DNA of 24,700 bases from UBA1764 sp045642565 (GCA_045642565.1 JAZUJE010000014.1:1-24700), one strand, 5' to 3'. Shown: positions 6,242 through 14,733, numbered from the stretch's first letter. Notes: generated by a model not told the origin, from the sequence alone. Numbers and translations: made by a program.

Positions 6242-7909
6242 ATGAAAGCATTTAAACGTATATGCGCTCTATTTTTAGTATTTGCTATGCTTGTTTCGAT
6301 GGCTGCTTGCAAAGATACTAAGACTGATGAAACATTTTCTGAGACTCACCAACAGCTTGACCGTGAAATAGGGGCATTTGAAATTACAGCCCATCAAAGA
6401 GAGCTGGCTAAAACAAACACTGCAGGATACAGTGTTCTTGATGCCGGACGAGGTAATCCGAATTGGATTAATACTCAGGCCCGTTTAGCTTTTGCGCGCT
6501 TTATGGAATATGCTGTTGATGAATGTTCTCTGACTATGTCACAAGATGATATGGCAGGGCAGGCATCACAAGATGGTATAGCGCAACGCTTTGAAGCTGC
6601 TATGAATCCAGAAGATGAAACAGATGCATTTATTCTTAAAGCAATAGATTATTGTGTTAAAGACTTGGGTTTAAACAAAGCTGATTTATTAAAGGAATTA
6701 GTTGATGGCATTATCGGAGATTATTATCCTTCGCCAAGCAGATGCTTAAGCTGTACAGAAAATATATTAAATGCATATTTAGAATCAACATTATATAATG
6801 GTGAGATTCTTGCAGATCAGACAGAAGTTTTTCCTGTAGAAGGCGGTTCTGCAGCAATATGCTATATCTTTAATGCTCTTAATCATAACAGAGTGTTAAA
6901 GAGCGGAGATAAGATTGCTATTGCGACACCAATATTTACTCCGTATTTGCAAATACCCGGAGTGAATAACTACGGGTTGGTTTCTATTGATGTCACCAGC
7001 ACTGATGAAGATAACTGGGATATAAATGCAGAAGAACTAAAGAAGCTTGAAGATCCTTCTGTGAAAGCATTTTTCTTGGTTAATCCATCTAATCCTGCAT
7101 CACATGCTTTGTCGACAAAAACTTTAGACAGTCTTAAAGAACTTGTAAAGAAAAATCCTAACCTTATTATATTGACAGATGATGTCTATGGAACTTTTGT
7201 AAATAATTTTCAAACCGTTTACAGCGTATTGCCTTATAATACGATTCTTGTTTATTCGTTCTCTAAATTGTATGGGGTTACAGGATGGCGCATAGGGCTT
7301 ATTGCCATGAACAAAGAAAATGTTGTTGATAAGCTTTTAGGCGAACTTCCTAAAGAAGATAAAGATTTTCTTCATAGCGAATATTCAATTGTGACAACAA
7401 GCCCTGAAAATTTGAAGTTTATTGACAGGATAGTTGCTGATAGCAGATCTATTGGGCTTTACCACACAAGTGGTTTAAGTACTCCACAGCAGATATTTAT
7501 GGATTTTCTTGCACTAACACATCTTATATGTGAAAGTGAAGATCCGTATATTGAATTGGCAAATGAAATTGTCAATGAGCGTTATGAAACCTTTATGAAT
7601 GCTATCGGTTTACCATCTGATGCTGCAGAAGAAAACGCAAAGTATTATGCTGTAATTGATATGCAAGAGCTTATTAAAAAGCATTACGATGATAAGTTTG
7701 CTGAATGGATGAACACAAATGTCAGCAATCTTGATTTCCTTAATGATCTTGCGAAAGAAAAGGGTGTTGTATTGATGTATGGCCCGGGCTTTGATGCTCC
7801 GGAAGATACCGTAAGGGTTTCGCTTGCCAATTTAGATAAAGAAGATTATGTAGAGTTAGCATCAAGAATTTACGAACTACTTGATGAGTATTATGAAAAG
7901 AGTTTATAG
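6242..7909 (+). CDS. Aspartate 4-decarboxylase/aminotransferase (AspD/AsdA type) with a lipoprotein signal peptide
   Basis: A 555-residue fold-type I PLP enzyme that would convert L-aspartate to L-alanine and CO2 and also transaminate aspartate. The body follows known AspD/AsdA proteins throughout: AGRGNPNW near residue 77, DGIIGDYYPSPSR, VFPVEGGSAA, TPIFTPYLQIP, LVNPSNP, LTDDVYGTF, and YSFSKLYGVTGWR with the PLP lysine at residue 342. The end, VRVSLANLDKEDY, also matches. Cytoplasmic family members begin directly with the catalytic domain. Here residues 1-23 (MKAFKRI, a hydrophobic core, SMAAC) form a lipoprotein signal peptide with Cys23 as the lipidation site, followed by a short polar linker. 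The start has GAAAGG 7 bases upstream and no competing Met before the lipobox. An anchored extracytoplasmic PLP enzyme is unusual. It ends 3 bases before the permease. Confidence 0.88.
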   Translation: MKAFKRICALFLVFAMLVSMAACKDTKTDETFSETHQQLDREIGAFEITAHQRELAKTNTAGYSVLDAGRGNPNWINTQARLAFARFMEYAVDECSLTMSQDDMAGQASQDGIAQRFEAAMNPEDETDAFILKAIDYCVKDLGLNKADLLKELVDGIIGDYYPSPSRCLSCTENILNAYLESTLYNGEILADQTEVFPVEGGSAAICYIFNALNHNRVLKSGDKIAIATPIFTPYLQIPGVNNYGLVSIDVTSTDEDNWDINAEELKKLEDPSVKAFFLVNPSNPASHALSTKTLDSLKELVKKNPNLIILTDDVYGTFVNNFQTVYSVLPYNTILVYSFSKLYGVTGWRIGLIAMNKENVVDKLLGELPKEDKDFLHSEYSIVTTSPENLKFIDRIVADSRSIGLYHTSGLSTPQQIFMDFLALTHLICESEDPYIELANEIVNERYETFMNAIGLPSDAAEENAKYYAVIDMQELIKKHYDDKFAEWMNTNVSNLDFLNDLAKEKGVVLMYGPGFDAPEDTVRVSLANLDKEDYVELASRIYELLDEYYEKSL

Positions 7910-7912
7910 GCT

Positions 7913-9313
7913 ATGACTACTAAGAAAAAGTTTAACTGGTACAATTTAGCCCTAATGGGATTCACAACCGTATGGAGCTTTGGCAACATTATCAATGGCT
8001 TTGCAAATTTCAACGGTGTGGGGGTTTCCCTGTTCTGGTTTGTTGTTTTGCTTTTATATTTTGTTCCTTATTCGTTGATGGTAGGTGAACTTGGGGCCAC
8101 ATTTTCAAAGGAAAGCGGCGGGGTAAGCTTATGGATTGATAAGACCTCCGGAAAGAAGCTTGCCTATTTTGCTGGATGGACATATTTTGTAGTGCATCTT
8201 CCATATATTTCGCAAAAACCATCTTCAATTATGATTGCTGCAAGCTGGGCGATTTTCGGTAAATCATATGTTTCTGAAATGAGCATTACCTTTGTTCAAT
8301 TAGCAGGTTTAGCAATCTTTCTTGTTGCGCTCTTTCTTGCAAGCAAAGGCTTGTCATTCCTAAAGAAAATTGCATCGGTAGCGGGCTTTGCAATATTTGT
8401 AATGTCGCTGTTGTATATTGTGATGATGATTCTTGCTCCGGCAATCCCGGGGACAAATACTGTAACGGTTTCACTTGCAGATTGTAAACCAAATCTTTCT
8501 TTAGAAACATTTTTAAATATTTCAGTTTTAATTTTTGCTGTTGGTGGATGTGAAAAGATTTCACCATATGTAAATAAGTTAGATAAGCCGGAGAAAGATT
8601 TCCCTCGAGGAATGATAGTATTGGCAATAATGGTTGTAATTTGTGCAATGCTTGGCACATTTGCAATGGGCATGATGTTCGATTCAAACAATATTCCTGA
8701 AGATCTTATGGCTAATGGTGCTTACTATGCATTCCAAAAGCTTGATGACTATTATCATTTAGGCAATTTATTGTTGATTATTTATTCCATCTCGGTGTTG
8801 GCCAGCCAGGTTGCTGTCATTATTCTTTCGATTGATGCTCCGCTTAATATGTTGCTTGGTAATGCTGATAAAGAAAATATTCCTGAATGGTTCTACAAAC
8901 AAAATAAGCATGGAGCTTATGTTAACGGAATGAAGATTGTCGGAATTATAGTCAGTATATTAATCCTGCTTCCGATTCTGGGGATCAATGATCTTAACCA
9001 ACTTGTAAAATGGCTTGTAAAGCTTAATTCGATTTGCATGCCTTTAAGATATCTTTGGGTATTTTTTGCATACATTATGCTTAAGAGAAAAGAAGGACAA
9101 TTTGGAAAGGCTGATTATATATTTGTAAAGTCTAAAGCTTTGGGAATAACGCTTGGTTTGTGGTGCTTTATTATTACAGCCGTATCTTGCATAATCGGCA
9201 TGTATTCAGAGAATAAATTTGAACTTATTATGAATGTTGTTACACCGGTTATATTAGTGCTAAGCGGGTTCTTGCTTCCATGGATTACTAAGAAAAAGTC
9301 AAAGAAAGCATAG
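7913..9313 (+). CDS. APC-superfamily amino-acid permease/antiporter
   Basis: A 466-residue transporter with about twelve membrane spans and a lysine-rich C-terminus (ITKKKSKKA). The first span carries the unwound-helix motif of APC transporters (WSFGNIINGFANFNGVG), followed by LGATFSKESGGVSLWID, which resembles the EL...P.aGG..W motif of glutamate:GABA-type antiporters and related permeases. The segment FAVGGCEKISPYVNKLDKPEKDFPRGM is the conserved sixth-span to loop region. Substrate is not readable from sequence. Its place 3 bases after the aspartate decarboxylase suggests aspartate, alanine or their exchange. It is not the AspT type of antiporter used with cytoplasmic AspD. The gene overlaps no other gene and a strong terminator begins 16 bases after the stop. 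Confidence 0.85.
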   Translation: MTTKKKFNWYNLALMGFTTVWSFGNIINGFANFNGVGVSLFWFVVLLLYFVPYSLMVGELGATFSKESGGVSLWIDKTSGKKLAYFAGWTYFVVHLPYISQKPSSIMIAASWAIFGKSYVSEMSITFVQLAGLAIFLVALFLASKGLSFLKKIASVAGFAIFVMSLLYIVMMILAPAIPGTNTVTVSLADCKPNLSLETFLNISVLIFAVGGCEKISPYVNKLDKPEKDFPRGMIVLAIMVVICAMLGTFAMGMMFDSNNIPEDLMANGAYYAFQKLDDYYHLGNLLLIIYSISVLASQVAVIILSIDAPLNMLLGNADKENIPEWFYKQNKHGAYVNGMKIVGIIVSILILLPILGINDLNQLVKWLVKLNSICMPLRYLWVFFAYIMLKRKEGQFGKADYIFVKSKALGITLGLWCFIITAVSCIIGMYSENKFELIMNVVTPVILVLSGFLLPWITKKKSKKA

Positions 9314-9328
9314 ATAAAACGGATGGAG

Positions 9329-9374
9329 AATGCAATTTCTCAGTGTTAAAACATTGAGAAATTGCATTTTTTTT
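9329..9374 (+). terminator. Very strong intrinsic terminator of the 4669-9313 operon
   Basis: Arms AATGCAATTTCTCAGTGTT (9329-9347) and 9350-9368 pair over 19 positions with a single G-T wobble, followed by an eight-T run (9367-9374). Confidence 0.9.
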
Positions 9375-9448
9375 GGTAAAATAAATAGTCATAGATTTTC
9401 AGACAAAAATTTGATACAAAACGTATAGAAGAAAGGACGTGCAAATAA

Positions 9449-10141
9449 ATGATTTACACAACAGAAGTAGAGCATATGTGTCCGGTCGCTAAGGGCGCAT
9501 ATCATGGACCTGCTCCAATTCCGGAAGAAGGAAAATGGGTTCAGGCAAAAGAAATTAAAGATATTAGCGGGCTTACACACGGCATTGGTTGGTGTGCACC
9601 ACAGCAGGGTGCTTGCAAACTTACATTAAATGTAAAAGATGGCGTTATTCAAGAAGCTCTTATTGAAACACTCGGTTGCAGTGGTATGAGCCATTCCGCA
9701 GCTATGTGCAGTGAAATTCTTATCGGAAAGACTATTCTCGAAGCATTAAATACAGACCTTGTATGTGATGCTATCAACACAGCTATGAGAGAACTTTTCC
9801 TTCAGATTGTATATGGCAGATCACAGACTGCATTCTCTGAAGGCGGGCTTCCAATTGGCGGAGGCCTTGAAGATCTCGGCAAGGGAATTAGAAGCCAGGT
9901 TGGTACAACATACGGTACTTTAGCTAAAGGCCCAAGATATCTTGAACTTGCAGAAGGATATATTACAAAACTTGCTCTTAATGAAGCTGATGAAATTGTT
10001 GGTTACGAATTCATTAACCTTGGTAAGATGATGGATGCTATCAAGGGTGGTATGGATGCTAACGAGGCATTTGAAAAGAATAAGGGCCACTATGGCCAGT
10101 TCGATGATGCTGCTAAGTACATCGATCCAAGAAAGGAATAG
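9449..10141 (+). CDS. NifU-like iron-sulfur cluster assembly scaffold homologue, partner of the GGGtGRT protein
   Basis: A 230-residue protein. The central region GACKLTLNVKDGVIQEALIE then GCSGMSHSAAMCSEILIG followed by KTILEAL resembles the NifU/IscU scaffold fold. Cys56, Cys77 and Cys87 are candidates for cluster or metal binding, with Cys11 and Cys49 as further cysteines. The usual third scaffold cysteine environment is not clearly kept, so cluster assembly is a family-based guess. The C-terminal half (residues 130-230) is an extension not found in classical IscU. It is cytoplasmic. The ribosome binding site is GAAAGGA, 11 bases upstream. The next gene starts 12 bases after the stop and encodes the GGGtGRT protein; I recall these two as a recurring pair in anaerobes, with function unresolved. 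Confidence 0.8.
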   Translation: MIYTTEVEHMCPVAKGAYHGPAPIPEEGKWVQAKEIKDISGLTHGIGWCAPQQGACKLTLNVKDGVIQEALIETLGCSGMSHSAAMCSEILIGKTILEALNTDLVCDAINTAMRELFLQIVYGRSQTAFSEGGLPIGGGLEDLGKGIRSQVGTTYGTLAKGPRYLELAEGYITKLALNEADEIVGYEFINLGKMMDAIKGGMDANEAFEKNKGHYGQFDDAAKYIDPRKE

Positions 10142-10152
10142 GAGGCAGCATT

Positions 10153-11148
10153 ATGGCATTATTTGAAAGTTATGAAAGAAGAATAGATAAGATTAACGGA
10201 GTTCTTGCTCAGTATGGAATTAAGAGCGTAGAGGAATGCCGTGAAATATGTAAAGCTAAGGGCTTTGATCCTTACGAAATCGTAAAAGGAATTCAGCCAA
10301 TCTGCTTCGAAAACGCTGCTTGGGCATATTGCGTTGGCGCAGCTATCGCACTTAAAAAGAATGTAAAGACTGCCGCAGAAGCTGCAGAAGCAATAGGTGA
10401 AGGTCTTCAGGCATTTTGCATTCCTGGTTCTGTAGCCGAAGATAGAAAGGTAGGCCTTGGTCATGGTAACCTGGGTGCTATGCTTTTAAGAGACGAAACA
10501 AAATGCTTTGCATTTCTTGCCGGTCACGAAAGCTTTGCTGCTGCCGAAGGAGCTATTGGTATTGTAAAGAATGCTAATAAAGCTCGTAAAGAACCTCTTC
10601 GCGTTATCTTAAACGGACTTGGTAAAGATGCAGCTCAGATCATTTCAAGAATTAATGGATTTACATATGTTCAAACACAGTTTGACTATTTTACCGGCGA
10701 TCTTAAGATTGTAAAAGAAATTCCTTATTCAAAGGGAGAGAGAGCTCTCGTTAAGTGCTTTGGCGCTGATGATGTTCGCGAAGGTGTTGCAATTATGCAT
10801 CACGAAGGAGTAGATGTTTCAATTACAGGAAACTCAACAAATCCTACAAGATTCCAGCATCCTGTTGCAGGTACATATAAAAAGGAATGTATTGAACAAG
10901 GAAAGAAATATTTCTCAGTAGCATCCGGTGGCGGTACAGGAAGAACACTTCATCCTGATAATATGGCCGCAGGTCCTGCAAGCTATGGAATGACAGATAC
11001 AATGGGAAGAATGCACTCGGACGCTCAGTTCGCCGGCTCTTCATCAGTACCTGCTCATGTAGAAATGATGGGATTCCTTGGCATGGGAAATAACCCAATG
11101 GTAGGCGCAACAGTAGCAGTTGCAGTAGCTGTTTCCCTTGCAAAATAG
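10153..11148 (+). CDS. GGGtGRT family protein
   Basis: A 331-residue cytoplasmic protein of the family named for its glycine-rich motif, here GGGTGRT at residues 259-265, followed by LHPDNMAAGPASYGMTDTMGRMHSDAQFAGSS and an alanine-rich end (VAVAVAVSLAK). The N-terminal part has an ICFENAAWAYCVGAAIA segment with two cysteines. The middle has LGKDAAQIISRINGF and later NSTNPTRFQHPVAG. No enzymatic activity is established for the family to my knowledge; the glycine-rich loop suggests binding of a nucleotide or phosphate. AGGAGG stands 7 bases before the ATG. Together with the scaffold gene it forms a two-gene unit enclosed by terminators at 9329 and 11218. Codon choice is biased as in highly expressed genes (by impression). 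Confidence 0.9.
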   Translation: MALFESYERRIDKINGVLAQYGIKSVEECREICKAKGFDPYEIVKGIQPICFENAAWAYCVGAAIALKKNVKTAAEAAEAIGEGLQAFCIPGSVAEDRKVGLGHGNLGAMLLRDETKCFAFLAGHESFAAAEGAIGIVKNANKARKEPLRVILNGLGKDAAQIISRINGFTYVQTQFDYFTGDLKIVKEIPYSKGERALVKCFGADDVREGVAIMHHEGVDVSITGNSTNPTRFQHPVAGTYKKECIEQGKKYFSVASGGGTGRTLHPDNMAAGPASYGMTDTMGRMHSDAQFAGSSSVPAHVEMMGFLGMGNNPMVGATVAVAVAVSLAK

Positions 11149-11217
11149 GGATATGCGATAAAAAAGGCTTATTTCCTTTTAATAAGAGGCAAAAAAGCGA
11201 AAAATAGTTAAAAAATC

Positions 11218-11249
11218 AAGGCTTGGTGTATTCACCAAGCCTTATTTTT
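11218..11249 (+). terminator. Intrinsic terminator after the GGGtGRT gene
   Basis: AAGGCTTGGTG (11218-11228) pairs perfectly with CACCAAGCCTT (11233-11243) across a TATT loop, followed by ATTTTTA. The 70 bases between the gene and this hairpin contain only A-rich sequence and a weak imperfect stem near 11166-11190. Confidence 0.9.
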
Positions 11250-11259
11250 ATGATATTAT
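11231..11259 (+). promoter_or_regulatory. Putative asnS promoter embedded in the upstream terminator
   Basis: TATTAT (11254-11259) has an extended TG at 11251-11252. The spaced -35 (TTCACC, 11231-11236, 17-base spacer) lies in the loop and 3' arm of the preceding terminator. A small hairpin (CGGC/GCCG at 11268-11280) lies in the leader. No T-box elements are seen. Confidence 0.4.
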
Positions 11260-11305
11260 ATTAAGTGCGGCTTTAGGCCGATAATTCTAAAAAGAAGGAC
11301 ATATT

Positions 11306-12703
11306 ATGACAGATTTAAGATTAGTATTCGCTGATCCAAAAAAATATGAAGGCCCAATCGAAGTTGAAGGTTGGATTAGAAACAATAGAGATTCTAAGCA
11401 GTTTGGTTTTATCGAATTAAACGATGGAACCTTCTTCAAATCGGTTCAGATTGTATATGAACGCGATATAATTTCAAACTATGATGAAATTGCACATCTT
11501 CCACTTTCTACAGCTTTAAGTGTAAAAGGTGAATTGGTTTTGACTCCAGATGCAAAACAAGCTTTCGAAATTAAAGCAAAAGAAATTGTAGTAGAGGCAA
11601 GTTCTGACGCAGATTATCCAATTCAAAACAAAAGACATACAATGGAATATTTGCGCACACAGGCTCATCTGAGACCAAGAACAAATATGTTTAGTGCTGT
11701 GTTTAGAGTTCGTAGTGTTGCTGCATATGCAATCCATAAATTCTTCCAGGAAAGAGGATTCATTTATGCACATCCACCTCTTATCACTGCAAGTGATGCC
11801 GAGGGTGCCGGAGAAATGTTCCAGGTAACAACTCTTCCTTTGGAAAGTGTTCCTCTCACAGATAAAGGTGATGTTGATTATGATAAAGATTTCTTTGGAA
11901 AGCGTGCTAACTTAACAGTAAGCGGACAGCTCGAGGCAGAAATTTTTGCATTAGCATTTAAAAACACTTATACATTTGGTCCGACATTCAGAGCAGAAAA
12001 CTCAAGTACAACAAGACATGCTTCTGAGTTTTGGATGATAGAGCCTGAAATTGCTTTTGCAGATCTTACAGATGATATGAACTTAATTGAAGATATGGTT
12101 AAGTACATTATCACTTATACAATGGACCATTGCCCAGAGGAAATGACTTTCTTTAATAGCTTCGTAGATAAGGGCTTAATAGAAAGACTCAATCATGTAG
12201 TTAATAGCGAGTTTAAGCGTCTTACATACACCGAGGCTATTGAAATTTTAGAGAAGGCTGTAAAAGAAGGACATAAATTTGAATATGAAGTTACAGGTTG
12301 GGGTATGGATCTTCAATCTGAACATGAAAGATATATTACAGAACAGGTATTTAATGCTCCGGTTTTCTTAATTGATTATCCATCAGAAATTAAAGCATTT
12401 TATATGCGTGAAAACGAAGATGGAAAGACAGTTGCCGCATGTGACCTTCTTGTTCCTGGCGTTGGCGAAATCGTTGGTGGATCACAGCGTGAAGAAAGAT
12501 ATGATGTTCTTCTTAACAAGATTAAGAAACTTGGCATGGATGAAAAAACATACTGGTGGTATCTTGAACTTCGTAAATATGGTGGCGTAAAGCATGCAGG
12601 CTTTGGCCTTGGATTTGAAAGAATGATTATGTATCTTACCGGAGTCGGTAACATCAGAGATGTTCTTCCATTCCCACGCACACCAAGAACAGCAGACTTT
12701 TAA
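11306..12703 (+). CDS. asnS: Asparaginyl-tRNA synthetase
   Basis: A 465-residue class IIb aminoacyl-tRNA synthetase, the usual length for AsnRS. Residues 15-110 are the OB-fold anticodon-binding domain (IEVEGWIRNNRDSKQFGFIEL). The catalytic domain shows motif 1 (VRSVAAYAIHKFFQERGF), motif 2 beginning FRAENSSTTRHASEFWMIE at residue 228, and motif 3 (GFGLGFERMIMYLTG, then NIRDVLPFPRTP). The FRAENSxTxRHxxEF form separates AsnRS from AspRS. It charges tRNA-Asn with asparagine in the cytosol, so this organism does not rely only on transamidation for Asn-tRNA. AAGGAC precedes the start. The EF-G-like gene follows after 51 bases and may be cotranscribed. Confidence 0.95.
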   Translation: MTDLRLVFADPKKYEGPIEVEGWIRNNRDSKQFGFIELNDGTFFKSVQIVYERDIISNYDEIAHLPLSTALSVKGELVLTPDAKQAFEIKAKEIVVEASSDADYPIQNKRHTMEYLRTQAHLRPRTNMFSAVFRVRSVAAYAIHKFFQERGFIYAHPPLITASDAEGAGEMFQVTTLPLESVPLTDKGDVDYDKDFFGKRANLTVSGQLEAEIFALAFKNTYTFGPTFRAENSSTTRHASEFWMIEPEIAFADLTDDMNLIEDMVKYIITYTMDHCPEEMTFFNSFVDKGLIERLNHVVNSEFKRLTYTEAIEILEKAVKEGHKFEYEVTGWGMDLQSEHERYITEQVFNAPVFLIDYPSEIKAFYMRENEDGKTVAACDLLVPGVGEIVGGSQREERYDVLLNKIKKLGMDEKTYWWYLELRKYGGVKHAGFGLGFERMIMYLTGVGNIRDVLPFPRTPRTADF

Positions 12704-12720
12704 TTTAAAATAAGTTAATA

Positions 12721-12738
12721 AAAATTTTGCAAAATTTT
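12721..12738 (+). repeat. AT-rich 18-base perfect palindrome between asnS and the EF-G-like gene
   Basis: AAAATTTTGCAAAATTTT is self-complementary and is followed by two further Ts. As an RNA stem it would be weak, so at most a leaky terminator or attenuator of asnS readthrough. An AGGAGG site follows directly at 12741. Confidence 0.35.
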
Positions 12739-12754
12739 TTAGGAGGATAAATTA

Positions 12755-14683
12755 ATGAAGGGCTACACAAGCGAAACAATTAGAAACATCGCTCTGGTAG
12801 GACATGGTAGCACAGGTAAGACAACATTCCTTGAGGCTGCCCTGCTTGCTACAGGAGTAATCAGCAGACTTGGAAAAGTCGAAGACGGAAATACCGTATC
12901 AGACTTTGATAAGATGGAAATTGAAAAAGGTTATTCCATAGGCCTTTCAATTGTTCCTGTTGAATTTAACAAAGTAAAACTTAATTTCCTTGATACTCCG
13001 GGCGTATTCGATTTTGCCGGCGAAGTTAATTCTGCACTTCGTGCTGCAGAAGCTGCTGCAATTTTCGTAGATGCTTCTTCCGGAATTCAGGTTGGTACAG
13101 AAAAAGCATGGACCGCTTGCAAGAAAGCCGGTGCACCAAGATTCTTTATCATTAACAAGACAGATAAAGAAAATGTAAACCTTGATAAAGTTATTGCAGA
13201 CCTTAAAGAAAAGTTCGGAACATCAGTAGTTACACTCGATGACAAAGATTCTCTTAACGAAGCAATCGCAGAAACAGATGAAGCTTTAATGGAAAAATTC
13301 TTTGATGGACAAGAATTCACAGAAGAAGAGTTCAATAGAGGTCTTATGAACGGCATTAAAGAAGGAAGCATTGCTCCTGTATTTACATGTTCTGCTCTTA
13401 AGGGCGAAGGCATCAAGGAAATACTTCAGGCTTGCATTAACTATGTACCAAAGGCTGGCGGAACAGTTAAAGCTGTCGATGGTGGCGATGTTACATACGG
13501 AGCAGGTGCAACAGTTGCTTATGTATTTAAAACAATAGCAGACCCATTCCTTGGTAAGATTTCTCTTGCAAAGGTTATTCGTGGAAAACTTACACCAGCA
13601 AGTATGTTATATAATACAAATGCTGAAAAAGAAGAAAAGCTTGGTTCAATGTTCTTCCTTAGAGGAAAGACACAGGCAGACTCAGGTGAAGTTCAACCTG
13701 GTGATATTGTAGCTCTTGGTAAACTTCAGTTTACACAAACAGGTGATACACTTTGTGATAAAGCAAATCAGGTGAAACTTGAAAAGATCGAGTTTGCACA
13801 GCCAACACTTTTCACAGCTATTGAATCAAAGAATAAGGGTGATGATGCTAAGCTTGCAACGGGTATTGCAAAACTTAGAGAAGAAGATCCATCATTCGTA
13901 TTTGAAAGAAATGTAGAAACAAGACAATCACTTCTTGGAACAGTTGGTGATATTCAGTCCGGAACAATCCTTGCTAAATTAAAGGATAGATATGGCGCAG
14001 ATATCGAAGTAGTTCCAACAAAGGTTGCATATAGAGAAACAATTAAGGGCGTATCCGATGTTCAGGGTAAGCATAAGAAACAGTCCGGTGGTGCAGGCCA
14101 GTATGGTGATGTTACTATTAAGTTCGAACCATCTGAAGAAGAATTCGAATTTGTTGATGCTGTAGTAGGCGGAGTTGTTCCTCGTCAGTTTATTCCGGCA
14201 GTAGAAAAAGGTCTTCGTGAATGTATGGAGAAAGGTCCTCTTGCAGGTTGCAAGTGCCAGAATATTAAAGCCACACTTCACTTTGGTTCTTATCACGCTG
14301 TAGACTCAGATGAAATGTCATTTAAGATTGCTGCATCATTAGCATTCAAGAAGGGCGTTGTAGAAGCTAAGCCTTGCTTACTTGAACCTATTATGAAACT
14401 TGAAATTACTGTTCCTGATGATTTCGTAGGTGCAATTATGGGCGATCTTCCAAATAGACGTGGCGTTGTAATGGGTATGGACCCTGCACAAGGTGGCGGA
14501 CAAGTTCTTCATGCAGAAGTTCCACAGGCTGAATGTCTTGATTATGCAACAGCACTTCGTTCAATGACTCAGGCTAAAGGTTCCTTCACAATGGAATTCA
14601 GCAAATATCAGCAGGTTCCACAAGCTAATGCTGAAAAGATTATCGCAGCACACAAGGCTGAAGAAGAAGCTGAGAATAAATAA
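12755..14683 (+). CDS. Elongation factor G-like translational GTPase (EF-G paralogue)
   Basis: A 642-residue protein with the EF-G domain order but shorter than true EF-G (about 690-700). The G domain has P-loop GHGSTGKTT (16-24), a non-canonical switch I (EIEKGYSIGLSIVPVE instead of E(R)GITI), DTPGVFDF at residues 80-87 and NKTD. The switch II histidine of DTPGH, needed for fast ribosome-stimulated GTP hydrolysis in EF-G, is Val84. Domain II starts near residue 255. Domain IV (GGVVPRQFIPAVEKGLRE) and domain V (LEPIMKLEITVPDDFVGAIMGDLPNRRG) are well kept. This pattern is that of the EF-G2-like paralogues of Bacillota, whose role is unclear. AGGAGG lies 8 bases before the ATG. The gene ends at a bidirectional terminator shared with radA. 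Confidence 0.88.
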   Translation: MKGYTSETIRNIALVGHGSTGKTTFLEAALLATGVISRLGKVEDGNTVSDFDKMEIEKGYSIGLSIVPVEFNKVKLNFLDTPGVFDFAGEVNSALRAAEAAAIFVDASSGIQVGTEKAWTACKKAGAPRFFIINKTDKENVNLDKVIADLKEKFGTSVVTLDDKDSLNEAIAETDEALMEKFFDGQEFTEEEFNRGLMNGIKEGSIAPVFTCSALKGEGIKEILQACINYVPKAGGTVKAVDGGDVTYGAGATVAYVFKTIADPFLGKISLAKVIRGKLTPASMLYNTNAEKEEKLGSMFFLRGKTQADSGEVQPGDIVALGKLQFTQTGDTLCDKANQVKLEKIEFAQPTLFTAIESKNKGDDAKLATGIAKLREEDPSFVFERNVETRQSLLGTVGDIQSGTILAKLKDRYGADIEVVPTKVAYRETIKGVSDVQGKHKKQSGGAGQYGDVTIKFEPSEEEFEFVDAVVGGVVPRQFIPAVEKGLRECMEKGPLAGCKCQNIKATLHFGSYHAVDSDEMSFKIAASLAFKKGVVEAKPCLLEPIMKLEITVPDDFVGAIMGDLPNRRGVVMGMDPAQGGGQVLHAEVPQAECLDYATALRSMTQAKGSFTMEFSKYQQVPQANAEKIIAAHKAEEEAENK

Positions 14684-14701
14684 TTTATATTCAGTAGTAT
14701 T

Positions 14702-14733
14702 AAAAGAAGCTCTCTTAGTTGAGAGCTTCTTTT
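14702..14733. terminator. Bidirectional terminator shared by the EF-G-like gene and radA
   Basis: AAAAGAAGCTCTC (14702-14714) pairs perfectly with GAGAGCTTCTTTT (14721-14733) over a 6-base loop. It has T-rich ends in both directions. The last codons and the stop of radA (14715-14717) lie inside it. Confidence 0.85.

Noticed and set aside
8286..8691. Long minus-strand ORFs inside the permease gene
   Set aside because: They are shadows of the hydrophobic coding frame; neither has a ribosome binding site or a known motif.
11149..11305. T-box leader upstream of asnS
   Set aside because: No T-box consensus (TGGNACCGCG) or specifier stem is present; the interval holds only a terminator, a promoter candidate and a tiny hairpin.
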